A stretch of DNA of 64,000 bases from NCBI RefSeq assembly GCF_947489715.1, contig NZ_CANLER010000002.1:329597-393596 (forward strand). Reading direction: 5' to 3'. Of this stretch, positions 1 to 10,524 are shown in pieces. Origin of the DNA: an uncultured Roseovarius sp. Its GTDB lineage: Bacteria > Pseudomonadota > Alphaproteobacteria > Rhodobacterales > Rhodobacteraceae. The stretch's first letter is position 1. Each line of letters starts with the position of its first letter. The position numbers were made by a program, and so were the translations under genes. The notes under the pieces were generated by a model. It was not told the origin of the DNA, searched no databases, and was given only the letters and a program-made list of their open reading frames with translations.

Positions 1-752
1 ACACGCCGCAAACTCGCGCGCCGGCCTATCGCCTTGCCTTCAACGACCTGGATTTCATGTGCCGGGACGAATTGCGCCCCGTCAGACTGCAGCTGGAACT
101 GCTCAAGCCCGAGATGATCCTGAATGAACGCGGCATCCAAAGCACTGTGGTGCTGTTTGGCGGCGCCCGCATTCCGGAACCCGCCAAGAAATCCGAAGCA
201 CGCACCGAAACGCTGGCGGACCTGTCGCATTACTATGACGAGGCGCGGGAATTTTCCCGACTGATGACCGAAAAATCCATGTCGACCTATGGGCGCGAAT
301 ACGTCGTGGCAACCGGCGGTGGCCCCGGCGTGATGGAGGCTGGAAACCGTGGCGCAGTCGACGCGGGCGGCAATTCCATCGGCCTCAATATCGTGCTGCC
401 ACATGAACAGGCCCCGAATGAATATGTCACGCCGGGGCTGTGCTTCAACTTCCACTATTTTGCGATCCGCAAGATGCATTTCCTGATGCGGGCCAAGGCG
501 ATCTGCGTTTTCCCCGGCGGCTTCGGCACTCTCGATGAAACCTTCGAAGCACTGACGCTGATCCAAACCGACCGGATGAACCGCGTCCCGTTCCTACTCT
601 TCGGTGAGAAATTCTGGCGCTCGATCATCAACTGGGAAGCCCTGTCGGATGCAGGCACGATCTCACCCGAGGATCTGGACCTGTTCCGCTTTGTCGAAAC
701 CGCCCAGGAAGCGATGGAGATCATCGACAACTGGGAAGAAGAAAACGCCTAG
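1..752 (+). CDS. LOG family (TIGR00730) Rossmann-fold protein, 5' end outside window
   Basis: The reading frame is open from base 3, so the N-terminus lies outside the window and the ATG at 57 is probably internal. The product has the lysine-decarboxylase-like/LOG fold: a GGGPGVMEAGNRG stretch (about 311-350) followed by the family signature PGGFGTLDETFE (about 510-545). Members of this family are nucleotide-binding proteins, and several hydrolyse cytokinin riboside 5'-monophosphates or other nucleoside monophosphates. The substrate here cannot be read from sequence. The stop codon shares a CTAG tetranucleotide with the stop of the convergent downstream gene, so the two genes overlap tail to tail. 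Confidence 0.88.
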   Translation, partial: TPQTRAPAYRLAFNDLDFMCRDELRPVRLQLELLKPEMILNERGIQSTVVLFGGARIPEPAKKSEARTETLADLSHYYDEAREFSRLMTEKSMSTYGREYVVATGGGPGVMEAGNRGAVDAGGNSIGLNIVLPHEQAPNEYVTPGLCFNFHYFAIRKMHFLMRAKAICVFPGGFGTLDETFEALTLIQTDRMNRVPFLLFGEKFWRSIINWEALSDAGTISPEDLDLFRFVETAQEAMEIIDNWEEENA

Positions 753-1126
753 GTCGTTTCCAGACAGTGCCGCCGGAATGCGCGTTTGAGCATGTCCAGT
801 TCCTCGCGCAAAAGCGCCATTTCTGCGCGGATATCATAGCTGAGGGCGTCACCTGACATCAGCGCAAAACTGTCCAGCGTTTCACCGCTGCGTTTGTCGC
901 TGATCAGAAAGGTCTGCACTCCGTCGGCAATCATCTGGACCGGGATCGGCACCCGCACCACCCACAGTTTTTCGTCGGGCTTTTCAGTCACCTGCACGCC
1001 CGGAACCTGATTTTGCAGATGCGTTACCTCGATTTCAGGCTGGTAGTTGCCTTCACCTTCATAAGTCAGCACGCCCTCCCAGACGCCTTCGAAAAGGCGG
1101 GTCTTGGTCAGTGTCAGCTCATTCAT
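749..1126 (-). CDS. conserved hypothetical protein, 125 aa
   Basis: A 125-residue soluble protein with no signal peptide or membrane segment. It has a beta-rich N-terminal two thirds and a helical, charged C-terminus (AEMALLREELDMLKRAFRR) that could form a short coiled coil. I do not recognise a family. It lies 10 bases downstream of the DUF6478-like gene on the same strand, which suggests co-transcription, and its stop overlaps that of the LOG-family gene. Its coding quality matches its neighbours, so it is probably a real lineage-specific gene of unknown role. Confidence 0.7.
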   Translation of the reverse strand: MNELTLTKTRLFEGVWEGVLTYEGEGNYQPEIEVTHLQNQVPGVQVTEKPDEKLWVVRVPIPVQMIADGVQTFLISDKRSGETLDSFALMSGDALSYDIRAEMALLREELDMLKRAFRRHCLETT

Positions 1127-1136
1127 ATCAGCCCCC

Positions 1137-1910
1137 TCAGAACTCGGCCCGTGGTCGCCGCCCGAAGGTCAGATCACGTAGGATTACCTGGCTCATCTGC
1201 GGGTTTTCAAAAATCAGGTCGATCCAGGCGCGTTCGATCCGTTTTTCGTTGAGCTGGCTATAGGCCAGATCAAATTCGACCATCACGTTTTCTTCGTGCA
1301 GCGGTAGTTCTCGTACCAGCTGTTCGGTGTTGGGCCCGTGCTTGATGTTGAGGCGCGCGAAGATTTCCAGCGGCTTTTCCATCTCGACGATCGTGTCCAT
1401 GCGGATCAGATGGCGGCGGGTCAGCCGATCCACGGCTTCGAACGGCAGATCCAGCACCAGCGACAGGAACGAGCCGTCAAAGCTGAATACGTCCATGCGC
1501 AAACCGAAAGGCGCCAGATCGGCCTCGCGGCTGTTGCGAAGCTGGCGCAGGGTCAGTTCGGAATGTGCACAATCATGAAACAATGTCACCTCGTCGCCCA
1601 GCATGGATTTGCTTTCGACCGAGGACAGGCCGGGCGTGGCCAGCGGCTCGCGCCAGAGCGAGGGCCGCCACGACCAATCGGTGCCATGTGGTTTTGGAAA
1701 CGCGTTCGAGCCGATCATCGGCAGGGCCAGGCGGTTCTCGGCAACCGAGACAACTTCGTTCAGCGAATACATCAGCTTGCGAGCGCGCGCACGCTCAGCT
1801 CGCAACAAGGAATGGCGCATTTTCGATGCGTCACGCGCAACGCGGCCCCATCGCCGCAGTTCGCGCCTGTGACGGGTCCAATCAAGTAATGCGCTGCGTA
1901 GTTTGATCAT
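1137..1910 (-). CDS. DUF6478-like conserved hypothetical protein
   Basis: A protein of about 257 residues whose start I place at the ATG at 1910 (MIKLRSALLDWTR). The frame stays open to 2024, but the extra residues look unlike coding sequence. The N-terminus is basic and helical; the rest is mixed alpha/beta with no transmembrane segment. It resembles a family restricted to Rhodobacteraceae that I recall as DUF6478; this is from memory and no function is known. It is followed at 10 bases by the 125-residue hypothetical gene, and a terminator at 2063-2093 separates it from folC upstream. Confidence 0.65.
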   Translation of the reverse strand: MIKLRSALLDWTRHRRELRRWGRVARDASKMRHSLLRAERARARKLMYSLNEVVSVAENRLALPMIGSNAFPKPHGTDWSWRPSLWREPLATPGLSSVESKSMLGDEVTLFHDCAHSELTLRQLRNSREADLAPFGLRMDVFSFDGSFLSLVLDLPFEAVDRLTRRHLIRMDTIVEMEKPLEIFARLNIKHGPNTEQLVRELPLHEENVMVEFDLAYSQLNEKRIERAWIDLIFENPQMSQVILRDLTFGRRPRAEF

Positions 1911-2062
1911 CGCGGATCCATCTTGCCCTGGTTCCGTTCCAGTCTGCCCTTGTAAGCTCTTCCATAGCATTAACCAGGAATTGGAAACAATCCATCCCAT
2001 TCGACGGATTATGCAATCGGGCATCGATACAAGCCGGATTGCGACGTCGGATGAAGGGCGAT

Positions 2063-2093
2063 CAAAAAGAAAGGGGGCCGTTGATCCGGCCCC
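2063..2093 (-). terminator. rho-independent terminator of accD-folC
   Basis: Read on the minus strand, a GGGGCCG/CGGCCCC stem with a 6-base loop (2074-2093) is followed by TTTCTTTTTG. It lies downstream of folC and upstream of the next minus-strand gene. About 160 bases between it and folC show no gene. Confidence 0.7.
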
Positions 2094-2253
2094 TCAATCC
2101 GTCCTGCCTGGTGTCTTCAGTTGATGGTCTAGATGCTGAAATGCCAGTGCGTATTATTTGATTGCATCAGGTATAGGCGACGCCAAAGGAATCGGTCAAC
2201 AGAAAGTGATTCGTTTGGCGTTTTTCTTTGGTTTTCAGCGGTGAAACTGGCCG

Positions 2254-3528
2254 CTACCCGTGTTCCCGCAGAATATGCCCAGCCAGATATAGCGAGCCAC
2301 AGATCAGGATGCGGGCATGGGGCGTTTCAGCGACGATCCTTCTGGCTGCTTCCAGCGCTGTTTCGGCCGTGCTGGCCTGCATTCCGGCATCCCTTGCAGC
2401 TTTGGCTGTTTCATCGGCCGGCAGGGTGTTCGCCTCGCCCGGGATAGAAATCGCCGTAAGGCTGTCGGCGCGACGGGCCAGCGGTGTCAGATACCCCGAG
2501 ATATCCTTGGTATTGAGCATGCCGCAGATCAGATGTGTGGGGCGCGATGGAAGGGTAGAAAGGTGCGTGCCAAGCGCCTGACCCGCCGCTGCGTTATGAC
2601 CACCATCCAACCAGAGTTCGGCCTGAGGCGCGGCATCAATCAGCGGTCCGGTTTCCAGCTTTTGCATCCGGGCAGGCCATTGTGCCTTGGTCACGGCAGC
2701 CTCATAGGATCGCTCGCCCATATTCAGGTAGCGCAATACCGCCAGCGCGGCCCCGGCATTGTCGATCTGATGCGCACCCGGCAGGTTGGGCAACGGCAAG
2801 TCCAGCAATCCGGTCTCGTCCTGGAAAACCAGCCGACCGCGTTCCTGAAACACATGCCACTGCTGACCCTGGGCAATCAGCGGCGCGCCAAGGCGTTCTG
2901 CTTTGGCGTCGATCACCTCCATCGCCTCTTCCGATTGCGGACCGACAATGCACGGTACGCCACGTTTCAGGATGCCAGCCTTTTCCGCAGCGATCTTTGA
3001 CAGTGTATCACCCAGAAACTGTTCGTGGTCGATCGAGACCGGGGTGATCACCGTCAGTGCAGGTTTGTCGAGCACGTTGGTCGCGTCCAGACGCCCCCCA
3101 AGCCCAACCTCAAGCAAAGTGAAATCTGCTTGTGTGCGGCTCATCGCCAGAATAGCGGCGCATGTGGTGATCTCAAAATAGGTGATCGTCTCGCCGCCAT
3201 TGGCGGCATAGCATTCGTCCAGCACAGCGGTCAGATCGGGTTCGGAAATCAGCTCGCCCGCCAGCCGGATACGTTCGTGAAACCGTGCCAGGTGTGGCGA
3301 GGTATAAGCATGCACGCGCTTGTCCGCCGCCTCAAGCCCGGCGCGGATCATCGCCTGGGTCGAGCCCTTGCCGTTGGTCCCGGCCAGATGGATCACCGGC
3401 GGCAGCCTGTCCTGCGGGTTATCCAGCGCGGCCAGTAGGCGCCAGACCCGATCCAGCGTCAGGTCGATGATCTTGGGGTGCAGCGCCATCATCCGGTCAA
3501 GAATGACGTCCGATTGGGGCGCGGTCAT
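2254..3528 (-). CDS. folC: bifunctional folylpolyglutamate synthase/dihydrofolate synthase FolC
   Basis: A 424-residue Mur-ligase-fold enzyme. It joins dihydropteroate to glutamate to give dihydrofolate and then lengthens the polyglutamate tail of folates, using ATP, in the cytoplasm. The P-loop reads GTNGKGST near residue 50, and the Mur-ligase middle domain includes [17 protein letters not shown]. The C-terminal domain contains LDGGHNAAA. The length is normal for FolC. The ATG overlaps the accD stop by four bases (ATGA), so the two are translationally coupled; accD-folC is a common pairing in bacteria. Confidence 0.96.
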   Translation of the reverse strand: MTAPQSDVILDRMMALHPKIIDLTLDRVWRLLAALDNPQDRLPPVIHLAGTNGKGSTQAMIRAGLEAADKRVHAYTSPHLARFHERIRLAGELISEPDLTAVLDECYAANGGETITYFEITTCAAILAMSRTQADFTLLEVGLGGRLDATNVLDKPALTVITPVSIDHEQFLGDTLSKIAAEKAGILKRGVPCIVGPQSEEAMEVIDAKAERLGAPLIAQGQQWHVFQERGRLVFQDETGLLDLPLPNLPGAHQIDNAGAALAVLRYLNMGERSYEAAVTKAQWPARMQKLETGPLIDAAPQAELWLDGGHNAAAGQALGTHLSTLPSRPTHLICGMLNTKDISGYLTPLARRADSLTAISIPGEANTLPADETAKAARDAGMQASTAETALEAARRIVAETPHARILICGSLYLAGHILREHG

Positions 3529-4460
3529 TTTTTTGCGGGCTTTTCGGCCGTTTCCGTCTGGGTCTTGGTGTCGGGCGCTTCGGGGGCGGGCAGGTCGCCC
3601 TTGACCGCCGGGGGCAGCCCCAACAACATTCGCGTAATCGTGATCAGTTCGTTGCGCATCTGCGGACGCGGCGTGACGCGATCCAACATGCCGTGATCCA
3701 GAAGGTATTCGGCGCGCTGGAAACCTTCGGGCAGTTTCTCGCGGATCGTCTGTTCGATGACGCGCGGCCCGGCAAAGCAGATCAGCGCGTTGGGTTCAGC
3801 GATATGCACATCGCCCAGCATCGCATAGCTGGCGGTGACGCCCCCGGTGGTGGGATGGGTCAACACGACGATATAGGGCAGACCGGCCTCTTTCAGCATC
3901 TGCACGGCCACGGTGGTGCGCGGCATCTGCATCAGGCTCAGGATGCCTTCTTGCATGCGTGCGCCGCCCGCTGCGGAAAACAGGATCAGAGGGCGCTTCA
4001 GGCGCACGGCCTCTTCTGCCGCGGCGATGATCGCATTGCCCACATACATGCCCATGGACCCGGCCATAAAGCTGAAATCCTGCGCCGCTGCAACAATCGG
4101 CGTCCGGCCCATTTCGCCGGTGGCGACCAGCATCGCCTCGGCCTCGCCCGACGCTTTTTGCGCCGCCTTCATCCGGTCAGGGTATTTCTTCTGATCGCGA
4201 AACTGCAACGGATCAGCTTTCGGTGCGGGAACCTTCACCTCGGTAAAGATGCCGCCATCGAACAATGCCTTGAACCGGTTGCGTGGTGTGATTCCCATGT
4301 GATGTCCGCACCCGGTGCAGACAAACAGGTTTTCGCTGAGTTCACGGTGAAACAGCATGGTGCCGCATTCATCGCATTTGGACCAAAGGTTTTCGGGCAT
4401 CTCACGGCGCGAAAAGATCGAATTGATCCGCGGGCGCACGTAGTTGGTGATCCAGTTCAT
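3525..4460 (-). CDS. accD: acetyl-CoA carboxylase carboxyltransferase subunit beta
   Basis: A 311-residue beta subunit of the carboxyltransferase that moves the carboxyl group from biotin to acetyl-CoA, the first committed step of fatty acid synthesis. The N-terminal zinc ribbon has two cysteine pairs (KCDECG and CTGCG, residues about 28-50), and a crotonase-like domain includes [12 protein letters not shown]. The frame extends upstream to 4523, but the start at 4460 ([10 protein letters not shown]) matches the family. A lysine- and threonine-rich tail after residue 290 looks disordered. It is coupled to folC by an ATGA overlap. Confidence 0.96.
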   Translation of the reverse strand: MNWITNYVRPRINSIFSRREMPENLWSKCDECGTMLFHRELSENLFVCTGCGHHMGITPRNRFKALFDGGIFTEVKVPAPKADPLQFRDQKKYPDRMKAAQKASGEAEAMLVATGEMGRTPIVAAAQDFSFMAGSMGMYVGNAIIAAAEEAVRLKRPLILFSAAGGARMQEGILSLMQMPRTTVAVQMLKEAGLPYIVVLTHPTTGGVTASYAMLGDVHIAEPNALICFAGPRVIEQTIREKLPEGFQRAEYLLDHGMLDRVTPRPQMRNELITITRMLLGLPPAVKGDLPAPEAPDTKTQTETAEKPAKK

Positions 4461-4523
4461 CGGGGCAATGGTCCGTTGTTCATGTTGCCGTCCAGAAATA
4501 AGCGCGCCCGGCGGGAATTGCAA

Positions 4524-5411
4524 TCAACGTCGCAGGGCCAGACGCGCAGTTAGCCAACTGCAAAGAAGTAACAAGAGGTCAATCGGTGCCCACGTGATCA
4601 ACGCGTCTGAAGATGCTAGGGAAAACGGAAAAGTATAAAGCGCCAAGCCGTCAAATGCCCCTTCCGGCGCGGCAAAGGCAATAGCGCTGAAATTATTGAC
4701 CATGTGCAGTGCAATGGCAGGCCCCAGCGTGCCTGAACGCGCGGTCAGGTCCGCTGCGGCCAGACCAAAGAACGTGGCCCAGAGCACGATGATCAGCGCA
4801 TTCGTAGAAGGCAATGAAGAATCGTAATGCAGCAAACCAAACAGTAGGGACGGCACACCGATCCAGATCAGGGGGTGCCGGAACTGTGCCGCCAGCTGGC
4901 TTTGCAGATACCCGCGAAACGCCAGCTCCTCGGCCGATGTCTGGATCAGCAGGCCAAAAAGAGCGAGGGGTAGCAGACCAAGCCACCGACCAAAATCCAA
5001 ATTTTCCGTCGGTGTCAGACCGTCCGGCAGGGGTAGAAAGGACGTCACCGCAAACAGCAGTACCAGGGCAAAGATCACCCGTCGAAACTGATATAGTGCC
5101 AGCGGTAGAGGCCCGATCAGGGACATCACCCCGCGTTGGTGCAAGATACGAAGCGAAACCGCCAATGCCACGCTCAGCAATGCGAAGAGACAAAGGCTTA
5201 TTACAACGCCTCCGGGGGTGCGCGCGTTTTCCAATGTCGCTGTAAGGCTCGTGCTCAGCTCGTTCGGCAAAAGCGCAAACACCACCATCCAGAAAAAGTA
5301 GTTAAGCCCCCAGCAGACCAGAATGGTCAAAATCATTCCCGCCAGCAGCAAATGCAGGCTGGCCGAGGGCCGGGCGGGCGAAACCAAAATCTCATGAGGG
5401 TCATATCGCAT
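4524..5411 (-). CDS. CPBP family intramembrane glutamic endopeptidase
   Basis: A 295-residue polytopic membrane protein with about eight hydrophobic segments. The CPBP/CAAX-protease (abortive infection family) signature is present: an EE-x3-R motif in SAEELAFRGYLQ, then histidines in GLLHYDS and HMVNN that complete the catalytic site. Family members cleave prenylated proteins or bacteriocin-type peptides, or give immunity to them; the substrate here is unknown. It is on the same strand upstream of accD, 63 bases away, and divergent from ilvD. Confidence 0.85.
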   Translation of the reverse strand: MRYDPHEILVSPARPSASLHLLLAGMILTILVCWGLNYFFWMVVFALLPNELSTSLTATLENARTPGGVVISLCLFALLSVALAVSLRILHQRGVMSLIGPLPLALYQFRRVIFALVLLFAVTSFLPLPDGLTPTENLDFGRWLGLLPLALFGLLIQTSAEELAFRGYLQSQLAAQFRHPLIWIGVPSLLFGLLHYDSSLPSTNALIIVLWATFFGLAAADLTARSGTLGPAIALHMVNNFSAIAFAAPEGAFDGLALYTFPFSLASSDALITWAPIDLLLLLCSWLTARLALRR

Positions 5412-5538
5412 GGACGCACACTAGGGGCCTCCAACAGGCGGTGCAATCCGATGGTACAGGGTTTACGCTTAGGAACCCGCTTGCCCAACAGCCCCTCGTG
5501 TCCTAGACCGTTGCTGATCAATTTCACGAGGCCTCGCC

Positions 5539-7266
5539 ATGACCAAATTCGACAAAGCCAAGCTGCCCAGCCGCCATGTAACCGAAGGCCCCGCGCGAGC
5601 GCCGCACCGGTCGTACTACTATGCGATGGGCATGAGCGAGGAAGAAATTCACCAGCCGCTGGTAGGTGTCGCGACCTGCTGGAACGAGGCCGCACCTTGT
5701 AACATCGCACTTAACCGTCAGGCCCAATCGGTCAAAATGGGTGTGAAATACGCCAGCGGTACACCGCGTGAGTTCACTACCATCACCGTGACCGATGGGA
5801 TCGCAATGGGCCATGAGGGAATGCGCAGCTCTCTTGCCAGTCGTGAAGCCATTGCCGACACGGTGGAACTGACCATGCGCGGCCATTGCTATGACGCATT
5901 GGTTGGTCTGGCCGGGTGCGACAAGTCGCTGCCAGGTATGATGATGGCGATGGTGCGTTTGAATGTGCCGTCGGTGTTTCTTTATGGTGGGTCGATCCTG
6001 CCGGGCCGCCTGGATGGTCGTGACGTGACCGTCCAGGACGTCTTCGAAGCGGTGGGCCAGAACCAGGCCGGGAACCTCAGTGAATGCGAACTGGAGAAGC
6101 TGGAAAAAGTGGCTTGCCCGTCGGCAGGTGCCTGCGGCGGCCAGTTTACCGCCAACACCATGGCCTGCGTTTCCGAGGCGATTGGACTTGCGCTGATGAA
6201 CTCCTCCGGTGCGCCCGCACCTTACGAAAGCCGCGATCAATACGCTGAAGCTTCGGGCACAGCTGTAATGACGCTGCTCGAGAAAAACATCCGCGCCCGC
6301 GATGTGGTGACGTTGAAATCGCTGGAAAACGCTGCCCGCGTGGTGGCCTGCACCGGCGGGTCGACCAATGCCGGGCTGCACCTGCCCGCGATTGCCCACG
6401 AGGCGGGGATCGAGTTCTACCTCGACGATGTCTGCGATATCTTCAAGGACACGCCGTATTTTGTAGATCTCAAACCGGGTGGTCAGTTTGTGGCCAAGGA
6501 CCTTTACGAAGTCGGTGGTGTGCCCGTGGTGATGAAGGAACTGCGCAAGGCGGGCCTGATCCACGAGGACTGCTTGACCGCCGATGGCATCACCATGGGT
6601 GAAGCACTGGACAAGATCACGCGCGAGGCCGATGGACGGGTAATCTATCCGGTTGATACACCGCTCAGCAAGACCGGTGGTGTTGTTGGGCTGAAGGGTA
6701 ACCTGGCCCCTTCCGGTGCAATCGTCAAAGTGGCTGGCATGACCGAAGAACAGCAGGTCTTTACCGGCCCCGCCCGTGTGTTCGAATGCGAAGAAGATGC
6801 CTTTGCCGCCGTGCAGAAGCGCTCTTACGAAGAGGGCGAGGTAATCGTCATCCGCAATGAAGGCCCTGCCGGTGGCCCAGGCATGCGCGAAATGTTGGCG
6901 ACAACGGCGGCGCTTTCCGGTCAGGGCATGGGTAAGAAAGTGGCTCTCATCACCGATGGTCGTTTCAGCGGCGCGACGCGAGGGTTCTGCGTGGGTCATG
7001 TCGGCCCCGAGGCTGCGCATGGCGGCCCGATTGCTTTGCTCCAGAACGGCGATGTGATCACCATCAACGCGATCACCGGAGAAATAAGTGTTGATTTGAG
7101 CAATGAGGAACTCGCCAAGCGTAAGGAAAACTGGGCGGGTCCACGTCAGACAATGTATGCCTCGGGCGCGCTGTGGAAATACGCCCAGCTTGTGGGCGAG
7201 ACCTACAAGGGTGCGGTTACCCATCCCGGTGGTGGCGAAGAACGCCACGTTTACGCCGATATCTAA
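5539..7266 (+). CDS. ilvD: dihydroxy-acid dehydratase IlvD
   Basis: A 575-residue iron-sulfur dehydratase for the third step of isoleucine and valine synthesis (dihydroxy-acid to 2-keto acid), also feeding pantothenate and leucine. Cluster-ligand regions are visible: CWNEAAPCN near residue 50, GCDKSLPG near 125, and [15 protein letters not shown] near 195. Later conserved stretches include [11 protein letters not shown] and [12 protein letters not shown]. The length is normal. It stands alone, with a terminator directly downstream. Confidence 0.98.
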   Translation: MTKFDKAKLPSRHVTEGPARAPHRSYYYAMGMSEEEIHQPLVGVATCWNEAAPCNIALNRQAQSVKMGVKYASGTPREFTTITVTDGIAMGHEGMRSSLASREAIADTVELTMRGHCYDALVGLAGCDKSLPGMMMAMVRLNVPSVFLYGGSILPGRLDGRDVTVQDVFEAVGQNQAGNLSECELEKLEKVACPSAGACGGQFTANTMACVSEAIGLALMNSSGAPAPYESRDQYAEASGTAVMTLLEKNIRARDVVTLKSLENAARVVACTGGSTNAGLHLPAIAHEAGIEFYLDDVCDIFKDTPYFVDLKPGGQFVAKDLYEVGGVPVVMKELRKAGLIHEDCLTADGITMGEALDKITREADGRVIYPVDTPLSKTGGVVGLKGNLAPSGAIVKVAGMTEEQQVFTGPARVFECEEDAFAAVQKRSYEEGEVIVIRNEGPAGGPGMREMLATTAALSGQGMGKKVALITDGRFSGATRGFCVGHVGPEAAHGGPIALLQNGDVITINAITGEISVDLSNEELAKRKENWAGPRQTMYASGALWKYAQLVGETYKGAVTHPGGGEERHVYADI

Positions 7267-7275
7267 CCTAGCACA

Positions 7276-7309
7276 GGCCCGACGGCGCGACTGTCGGGCC
7301 TATTCTTTT
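7276..7309 (+). terminator. rho-independent terminator of ilvD
   Basis: A perfect GGCCCGAC/GTCGGGCC stem (7276-7300) is followed by TATTCTTTT, ten bases after the ilvD stop codon. Confidence 0.85.
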
Positions 7310-7461
7310 GCTGGGCGGTCGAAACGGTCGTTCATTGCATAAATAGGGTGGATAAATCCACGCATGCGGCCTGTTTCTTGGGTTGCAGCGCGCAGGTTTC
7401 ACCCATTCTACGGATTACACTTCCCAGCGTTTCAACCTTTCAACTGCGCAATACTGAACAC

Positions 7462-7503
7462 AAAAAAGAAAACCCCGGGCGTTTCCGACCCGGGGTTTAT
7501 CTT
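7462..7503 (-). terminator. rho-independent terminator of the F0 atp operon
   Basis: On the minus strand an AACCCCGGG/CCCGGGGTT stem (7471-7498) is followed by TTCTTTTTTG. It sits about 30 bases after the atpF stop. Between here and the ilvD terminator (7310-7461) I see no gene. Confidence 0.85.
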
Positions 7504-7526
7504 TTGGATTGATGCGAGCTTACGCG

Positions 7527-8087
7527 TCAGTGAAGTTTCGCATCCACGTCTTCGATGGCGCTTTCGATCAGCTTGTTGGCGTCCGCCGCGGTCATTTGTT
7601 TGGCGATCACGTCCTTGGCCGCGCCAATCGCGATCTGAACAGCGCGGTCGCGCACTTCCTTCAGGGCCGCGGATTGGGCGGAGGCGATCTGATCTTCGGC
7701 GGCAGTCAGACGGCGCGCGATCGAAACCTTCAGATCTTCCTTGGCCTGCTCGGCCGCGACCTTCGCCTCTTCCTTGGCGTGGGCCACGATACGATCAGCC
7801 TGATCCTGCACTTCTTTCTGCTTGCGTTCATATCCCGCCAGCAGTGTCTGTGCTTCTTCACGCAGGGCGCGGGCTTCGTCCAGCTCGGCCTCAATCCCCT
7901 GGGCGCGTTTGTCCAGCATGCCACCAAGCAGCGATGGCACCTTGAGATAAAGCAGCACGCCCACGAACAGCAGGAATGCGATCAGCACCACGAAGTTGGT
8001 ATTGGCCAGTGACAGGAACGGTCCCGAAGCCGCCAGCGCCGGGCTGGCGGTGGTCACGGCAGCGAGGGTTGCAATAGCGTAGCGCAT
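7527..8087 (-). CDS. atpF: F0F1 ATP synthase subunit b
   Basis: A 186-residue peripheral-stalk subunit. It has a hydrophobic N-terminal segment, a membrane anchor at about residues 28-48 ([20 protein letters not shown]), then a long charged helix (about 50-160) typical of the b-subunit stator that ties F1 to the membrane sector. It is the last gene of atpI-B-E-X-F, four bases after atpX. The presence of two b-type subunits (b and b') is the usual alphaproteobacterial arrangement. Confidence 0.93.
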   Translation of the reverse strand: MRYAIATLAAVTTASPALAASGPFLSLANTNFVVLIAFLLFVGVLLYLKVPSLLGGMLDKRAQGIEAELDEARALREEAQTLLAGYERKQKEVQDQADRIVAHAKEEAKVAAEQAKEDLKVSIARRLTAAEDQIASAQSAALKEVRDRAVQIAIGAAKDVIAKQMTAADANKLIESAIEDVDAKLH

Positions 8088-8091
8088 GATC

Positions 8092-8673
8092 TTACCCCTT
8101 CATCCGTGCGGTGACAGCTGCGGTCACAGTCTTGGCGTCAGCCTTGCTACCCATCGACGCCACGATTTCCTTGGCGGTGTCCTTGGCGACGACCTTGACG
8201 CTATCCAGCGCCGAGGCGCGGATATCGGCAATGGCTTTTTCGCTTTCGGCGGATTTGGCAGCAATCTCGGCGTCAGCCTTGGCGATCGCCTCGTCCAGAT
8301 CGCCCTGAATGTCGGCCTTGGCCTGGGCGACGATGTTCTGTGCCTCGGCACGGGCATCAGCCAGCGCCTTGTTATAGGCTTCTTCGGCCTCGACAGCCTT
8401 GGCTTTCAGGTCTTCGGCAGCAGCGAGATCATTGGTGATCGACCCCTGACGCTCGGCCAGGATTGACGCGATGCGCGGCAGGGCGATGCGCGACAGGATA
8501 AAGAAGATCACGACCAGAGCGACCAGTAACCAGAAGATCTGGTTGCCCATCCATTCGCCGCAAAGCTGTGGCATGCCGATGGCACCGCCATGCGAGTCAA
8601 CGCACTTGCCGGCTTCTTCAAGCGAGAGCGGGCTTACGTGGCCGCCTTCTGCCGCTGTTGTTTCGGTTGCCAT
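8092..8673 (-). CDS. atpX: F0F1 ATP synthase subunit b'
   Basis: A 193-residue second stalk subunit. The N-terminal 50 residues are a soluble extension with two cysteines ([16 protein letters not shown]), followed by a membrane anchor ([20 protein letters not shown]) and a long alanine/glutamate/lysine-rich helix ending near residue 190. It forms the b/b' heterodimer with the downstream atpF product. The gene lies between atpE and atpF on the minus strand. It is called atpX or atpG2 in different genomes. Confidence 0.9.
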   Translation of the reverse strand: MATETTAAEGGHVSPLSLEEAGKCVDSHGGAIGMPQLCGEWMGNQIFWLLVALVVIFFILSRIALPRIASILAERQGSITNDLAAAEDLKAKAVEAEEAYNKALADARAEAQNIVAQAKADIQGDLDEAIAKADAEIAAKSAESEKAIADIRASALDSVKVVAKDTAKEIVASMGSKADAKTVTAAVTARMKG

Positions 8674-8763
8674 GTCGTCGTCCTCTCTTATGGAAACTTT
8701 CCAGTTACACCGGATGGAAGAGTTGCCCCCGCCATCCGGCCGTAAGGATCAGGTTCCGTAAGC

Positions 8764-9000
8764 TTAGACGGCGAACATCAGCAGAAGTGCAACGAGGAAC
8801 GAGAAGATCCCCAGCGCTTCCGAGAACGCGATACCGATGAACATGGTTGCAGTCTGGCCACCGGCGGCTGACGGGTTGCGCAGGGCGCCCGACAGGAAGT
8901 TACCAACAACGTGGCCCACACCAACAGCAGCACCGCCCATGCCTGTACAGGCCAGACCAGCACCGATGTATGCACCCATTTGTACGACGTCACCTTCCAT
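8764..9000 (-). CDS. atpE: F0F1 ATP synthase subunit c
   Basis: A 78-residue proteolipid with two membrane helices joined by a polar loop. Helix 1 is glycine/alanine-rich ([21 protein letters not shown]). Helix 2 contains the carboxylate-bearing [20 protein letters not shown], whose glutamate is the proton-binding residue. It forms the rotor ring of F0. A good ribosome-binding site (GGAGAAAT) precedes the ATG. The gene lies between atpB and atpX. Confidence 0.95.
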   Translation of the reverse strand: MEGDVVQMGAYIGAGLACTGMGGAAVGVGHVVGNFLSGALRNPSAAGGQTATMFIGIAFSEALGIFSFLVALLLMFAV

Positions 9001-9084
9001 TTGATTTCTCCTTACGATGGAATTGAGTTGTTCTTTTTGTTCGGGTGGCGTGCGAAATCCGCACGCCAGATGTTTGTGTTACCC

Positions 9085-9876
9085 TTAGTGGCCACCCGGA
9101 TGCAGCGCATCCTTCAGGTAAACGCAGGTCAGGATCGTGAAGACATAGGCCTGAATGAAGGCCACCAGCACCTCAAGTGCGTAGATCGCGGTGATCGCCA
9201 GGATCGACAATGGCGTGACCAAAAGGCCGATACCGGTCGAGATCATGACCATCGGCGCAAAGGCCGCAAAAACTTTGATCACCGCATGGCCGGCCATCAT
9301 GTTACCGGCAAGACGGATCGAGTGGCTGACCGGACGCACGAAGTAAGAGATCACCTCGATCAGTGCCAGAATGGGTCGCAGCGGAAGCGGCGCAGAGCCA
9401 ATCCAGAAGACACCCAGAAAACCCAGACCGTGCTTGAAGAACCCCATCAGCGTGACGGTCAGGAAGACTGCCATCGCCAGAACAGCGGTCACCGCAATGT
9501 GACTGGTGGTGGTGAAGGCGCCGGGCAGCAAACCCAGGAAATTCGAAAAGACGATAAAGATGAACAGCGTCATGATGTAGGGGAAATACGGCAACGCATC
9601 TTTACCCGCCACATCTTCGACCATCTTGCGGATGAAACCATAGCAGAGTTCCGCGATAGACTGAATCCGTGTCGGCACAACCGAGCGCCCCGAAGTGCCC
9701 AGAACCAGCAGCGCGATCACGCAAATCACGGTGATCGCCATCCACAGCGTTACGTTGGTGACGGTGAACAGGCCAACCGCGCCATCGCCAAAGAGCGGCT
9801 TGACGATAAACTGATCCATCGGATGGAAAACCAGTTCTGCGCCTTTTTCTGCGGCATCTTGCGATTCAGTCGCCAT
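9085..9876 (-). CDS. atpB: F0F1 ATP synthase subunit a
   Basis: A 263-residue integral membrane subunit that carries the proton half-channels. It has about six transmembrane helices. The conserved stator arginine is in helix 4 within [16 protein letters not shown], and the last helix includes [18 protein letters not shown]. It translocates protons against the c-ring. The gene begins inside the end of atpI (11-base overlap), so translation is coupled. Confidence 0.96.
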   Translation of the reverse strand: MATESQDAAEKGAELVFHPMDQFIVKPLFGDGAVGLFTVTNVTLWMAITVICVIALLVLGTSGRSVVPTRIQSIAELCYGFIRKMVEDVAGKDALPYFPYIMTLFIFIVFSNFLGLLPGAFTTTSHIAVTAVLAMAVFLTVTLMGFFKHGLGFLGVFWIGSAPLPLRPILALIEVISYFVRPVSHSIRLAGNMMAGHAVIKVFAAFAPMVMISTGIGLLVTPLSILAITAIYALEVLVAFIQAYVFTILTCVYLKDALHPGGH

Positions 9877-10210
9877 TTTTCATCCTCTCGTCGTCACCCG
9901 GTTCGGGTGTGGTCTCTTGCTTGTGCTGGATCTCCTGTGCGCTGCGCATCATCGTCTTGATGCCCGCCGCCAGACCCAGCAATGTAAAAATCACGAGGAA
10001 GATCGGAAGTGTCCCGAACAGGCTATCCAGCCCGAACCCCATGCCAAAGCCGATCAACAGACCGACCACTAATTCGATCACCATGCGCCAGGCCAGATGC
10101 GCCTGAGAATAGTGCGTTTCCTGATGGGGCTTCGGCGCATCCTTGGCCTTCAGCGCGTCGATCCTGGCTTCAAGCTGCGCCAGGCGCTCGCTTTGATCCG
10201 GATCTGTCAC
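9866..10210 (-). CDS. atpI: AtpI/AtpZ-type ATP synthase assembly protein
   Basis: A 114-residue protein at the head of the F0 operon. A soluble coiled N-terminus ([17 protein letters not shown]) is followed by two transmembrane helices joined by a short loop around DSLFGTLP, with glycine-rich helix 1 ([13 protein letters not shown]). AtpI-type proteins help assemble the c-ring and may carry magnesium. The promoter of the operon should lie in 10211-10524, a 314-base gap shared with the divergent transporter gene in which I see no other gene. Confidence 0.85.
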   Translation of the reverse strand: MTDPDQSERLAQLEARIDALKAKDAPKPHQETHYSQAHLAWRMVIELVVGLLIGFGMGFGLDSLFGTLPIFLVIFTLLGLAAGIKTMMRSAQEIQHKQETTPEPGDDERMKNGD

Positions 10211-10524
10211 GCGGATTTACCCCCTTGAAACGGTTGCCCTTTGCTATGCGCGGCACCGCTATGAGTCAAGCGCAGGAAGTGAGCGGCCAGACAAGGTTTA
10301 AGCCACTGAAATAAAAAGATTTTACAGTCGGAAAAATCGAACCTGAAAATGCGGCCCCGCTCCGGAAAGGCGATTTCCTCGGATTTACGATATTCAACCA
10401 TCTGGTTGATCTTTTGAGGTGCGATCCAAACCGCCTGACCAGAAAGCTGCGGCCCAGCGATCTTTTCTAGACACAAGGGCACAAGGCCGGATAAGCCTGT
10501 CCGGTCAAGTGTCAGGGTCGAGAA

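Noticed and set aside
57..752. ATG at 57 as the true start of the LOG-family gene
   Set aside because: The frame is open to the left edge and the upstream residues (TPQTRAPAYRLAFNDLDF) look like the normal family sequence, so the gene is cut by the window.
5471..5500. GGAAC before ilvD as an EcfG promoter
   Set aside because: No CGTT at 16 or 17 bases.
5524..7248. 574-codon ORF antisense to ilvD
   Set aside because: Mirror frame of a highly expressed GC-rich gene, histidine-rich and without family similarity.
8700..8760. GTTCC motif between atpE and atpX as a minus-strand EcfG promoter
   Set aside because: No AACG at the required distance on the plus strand.
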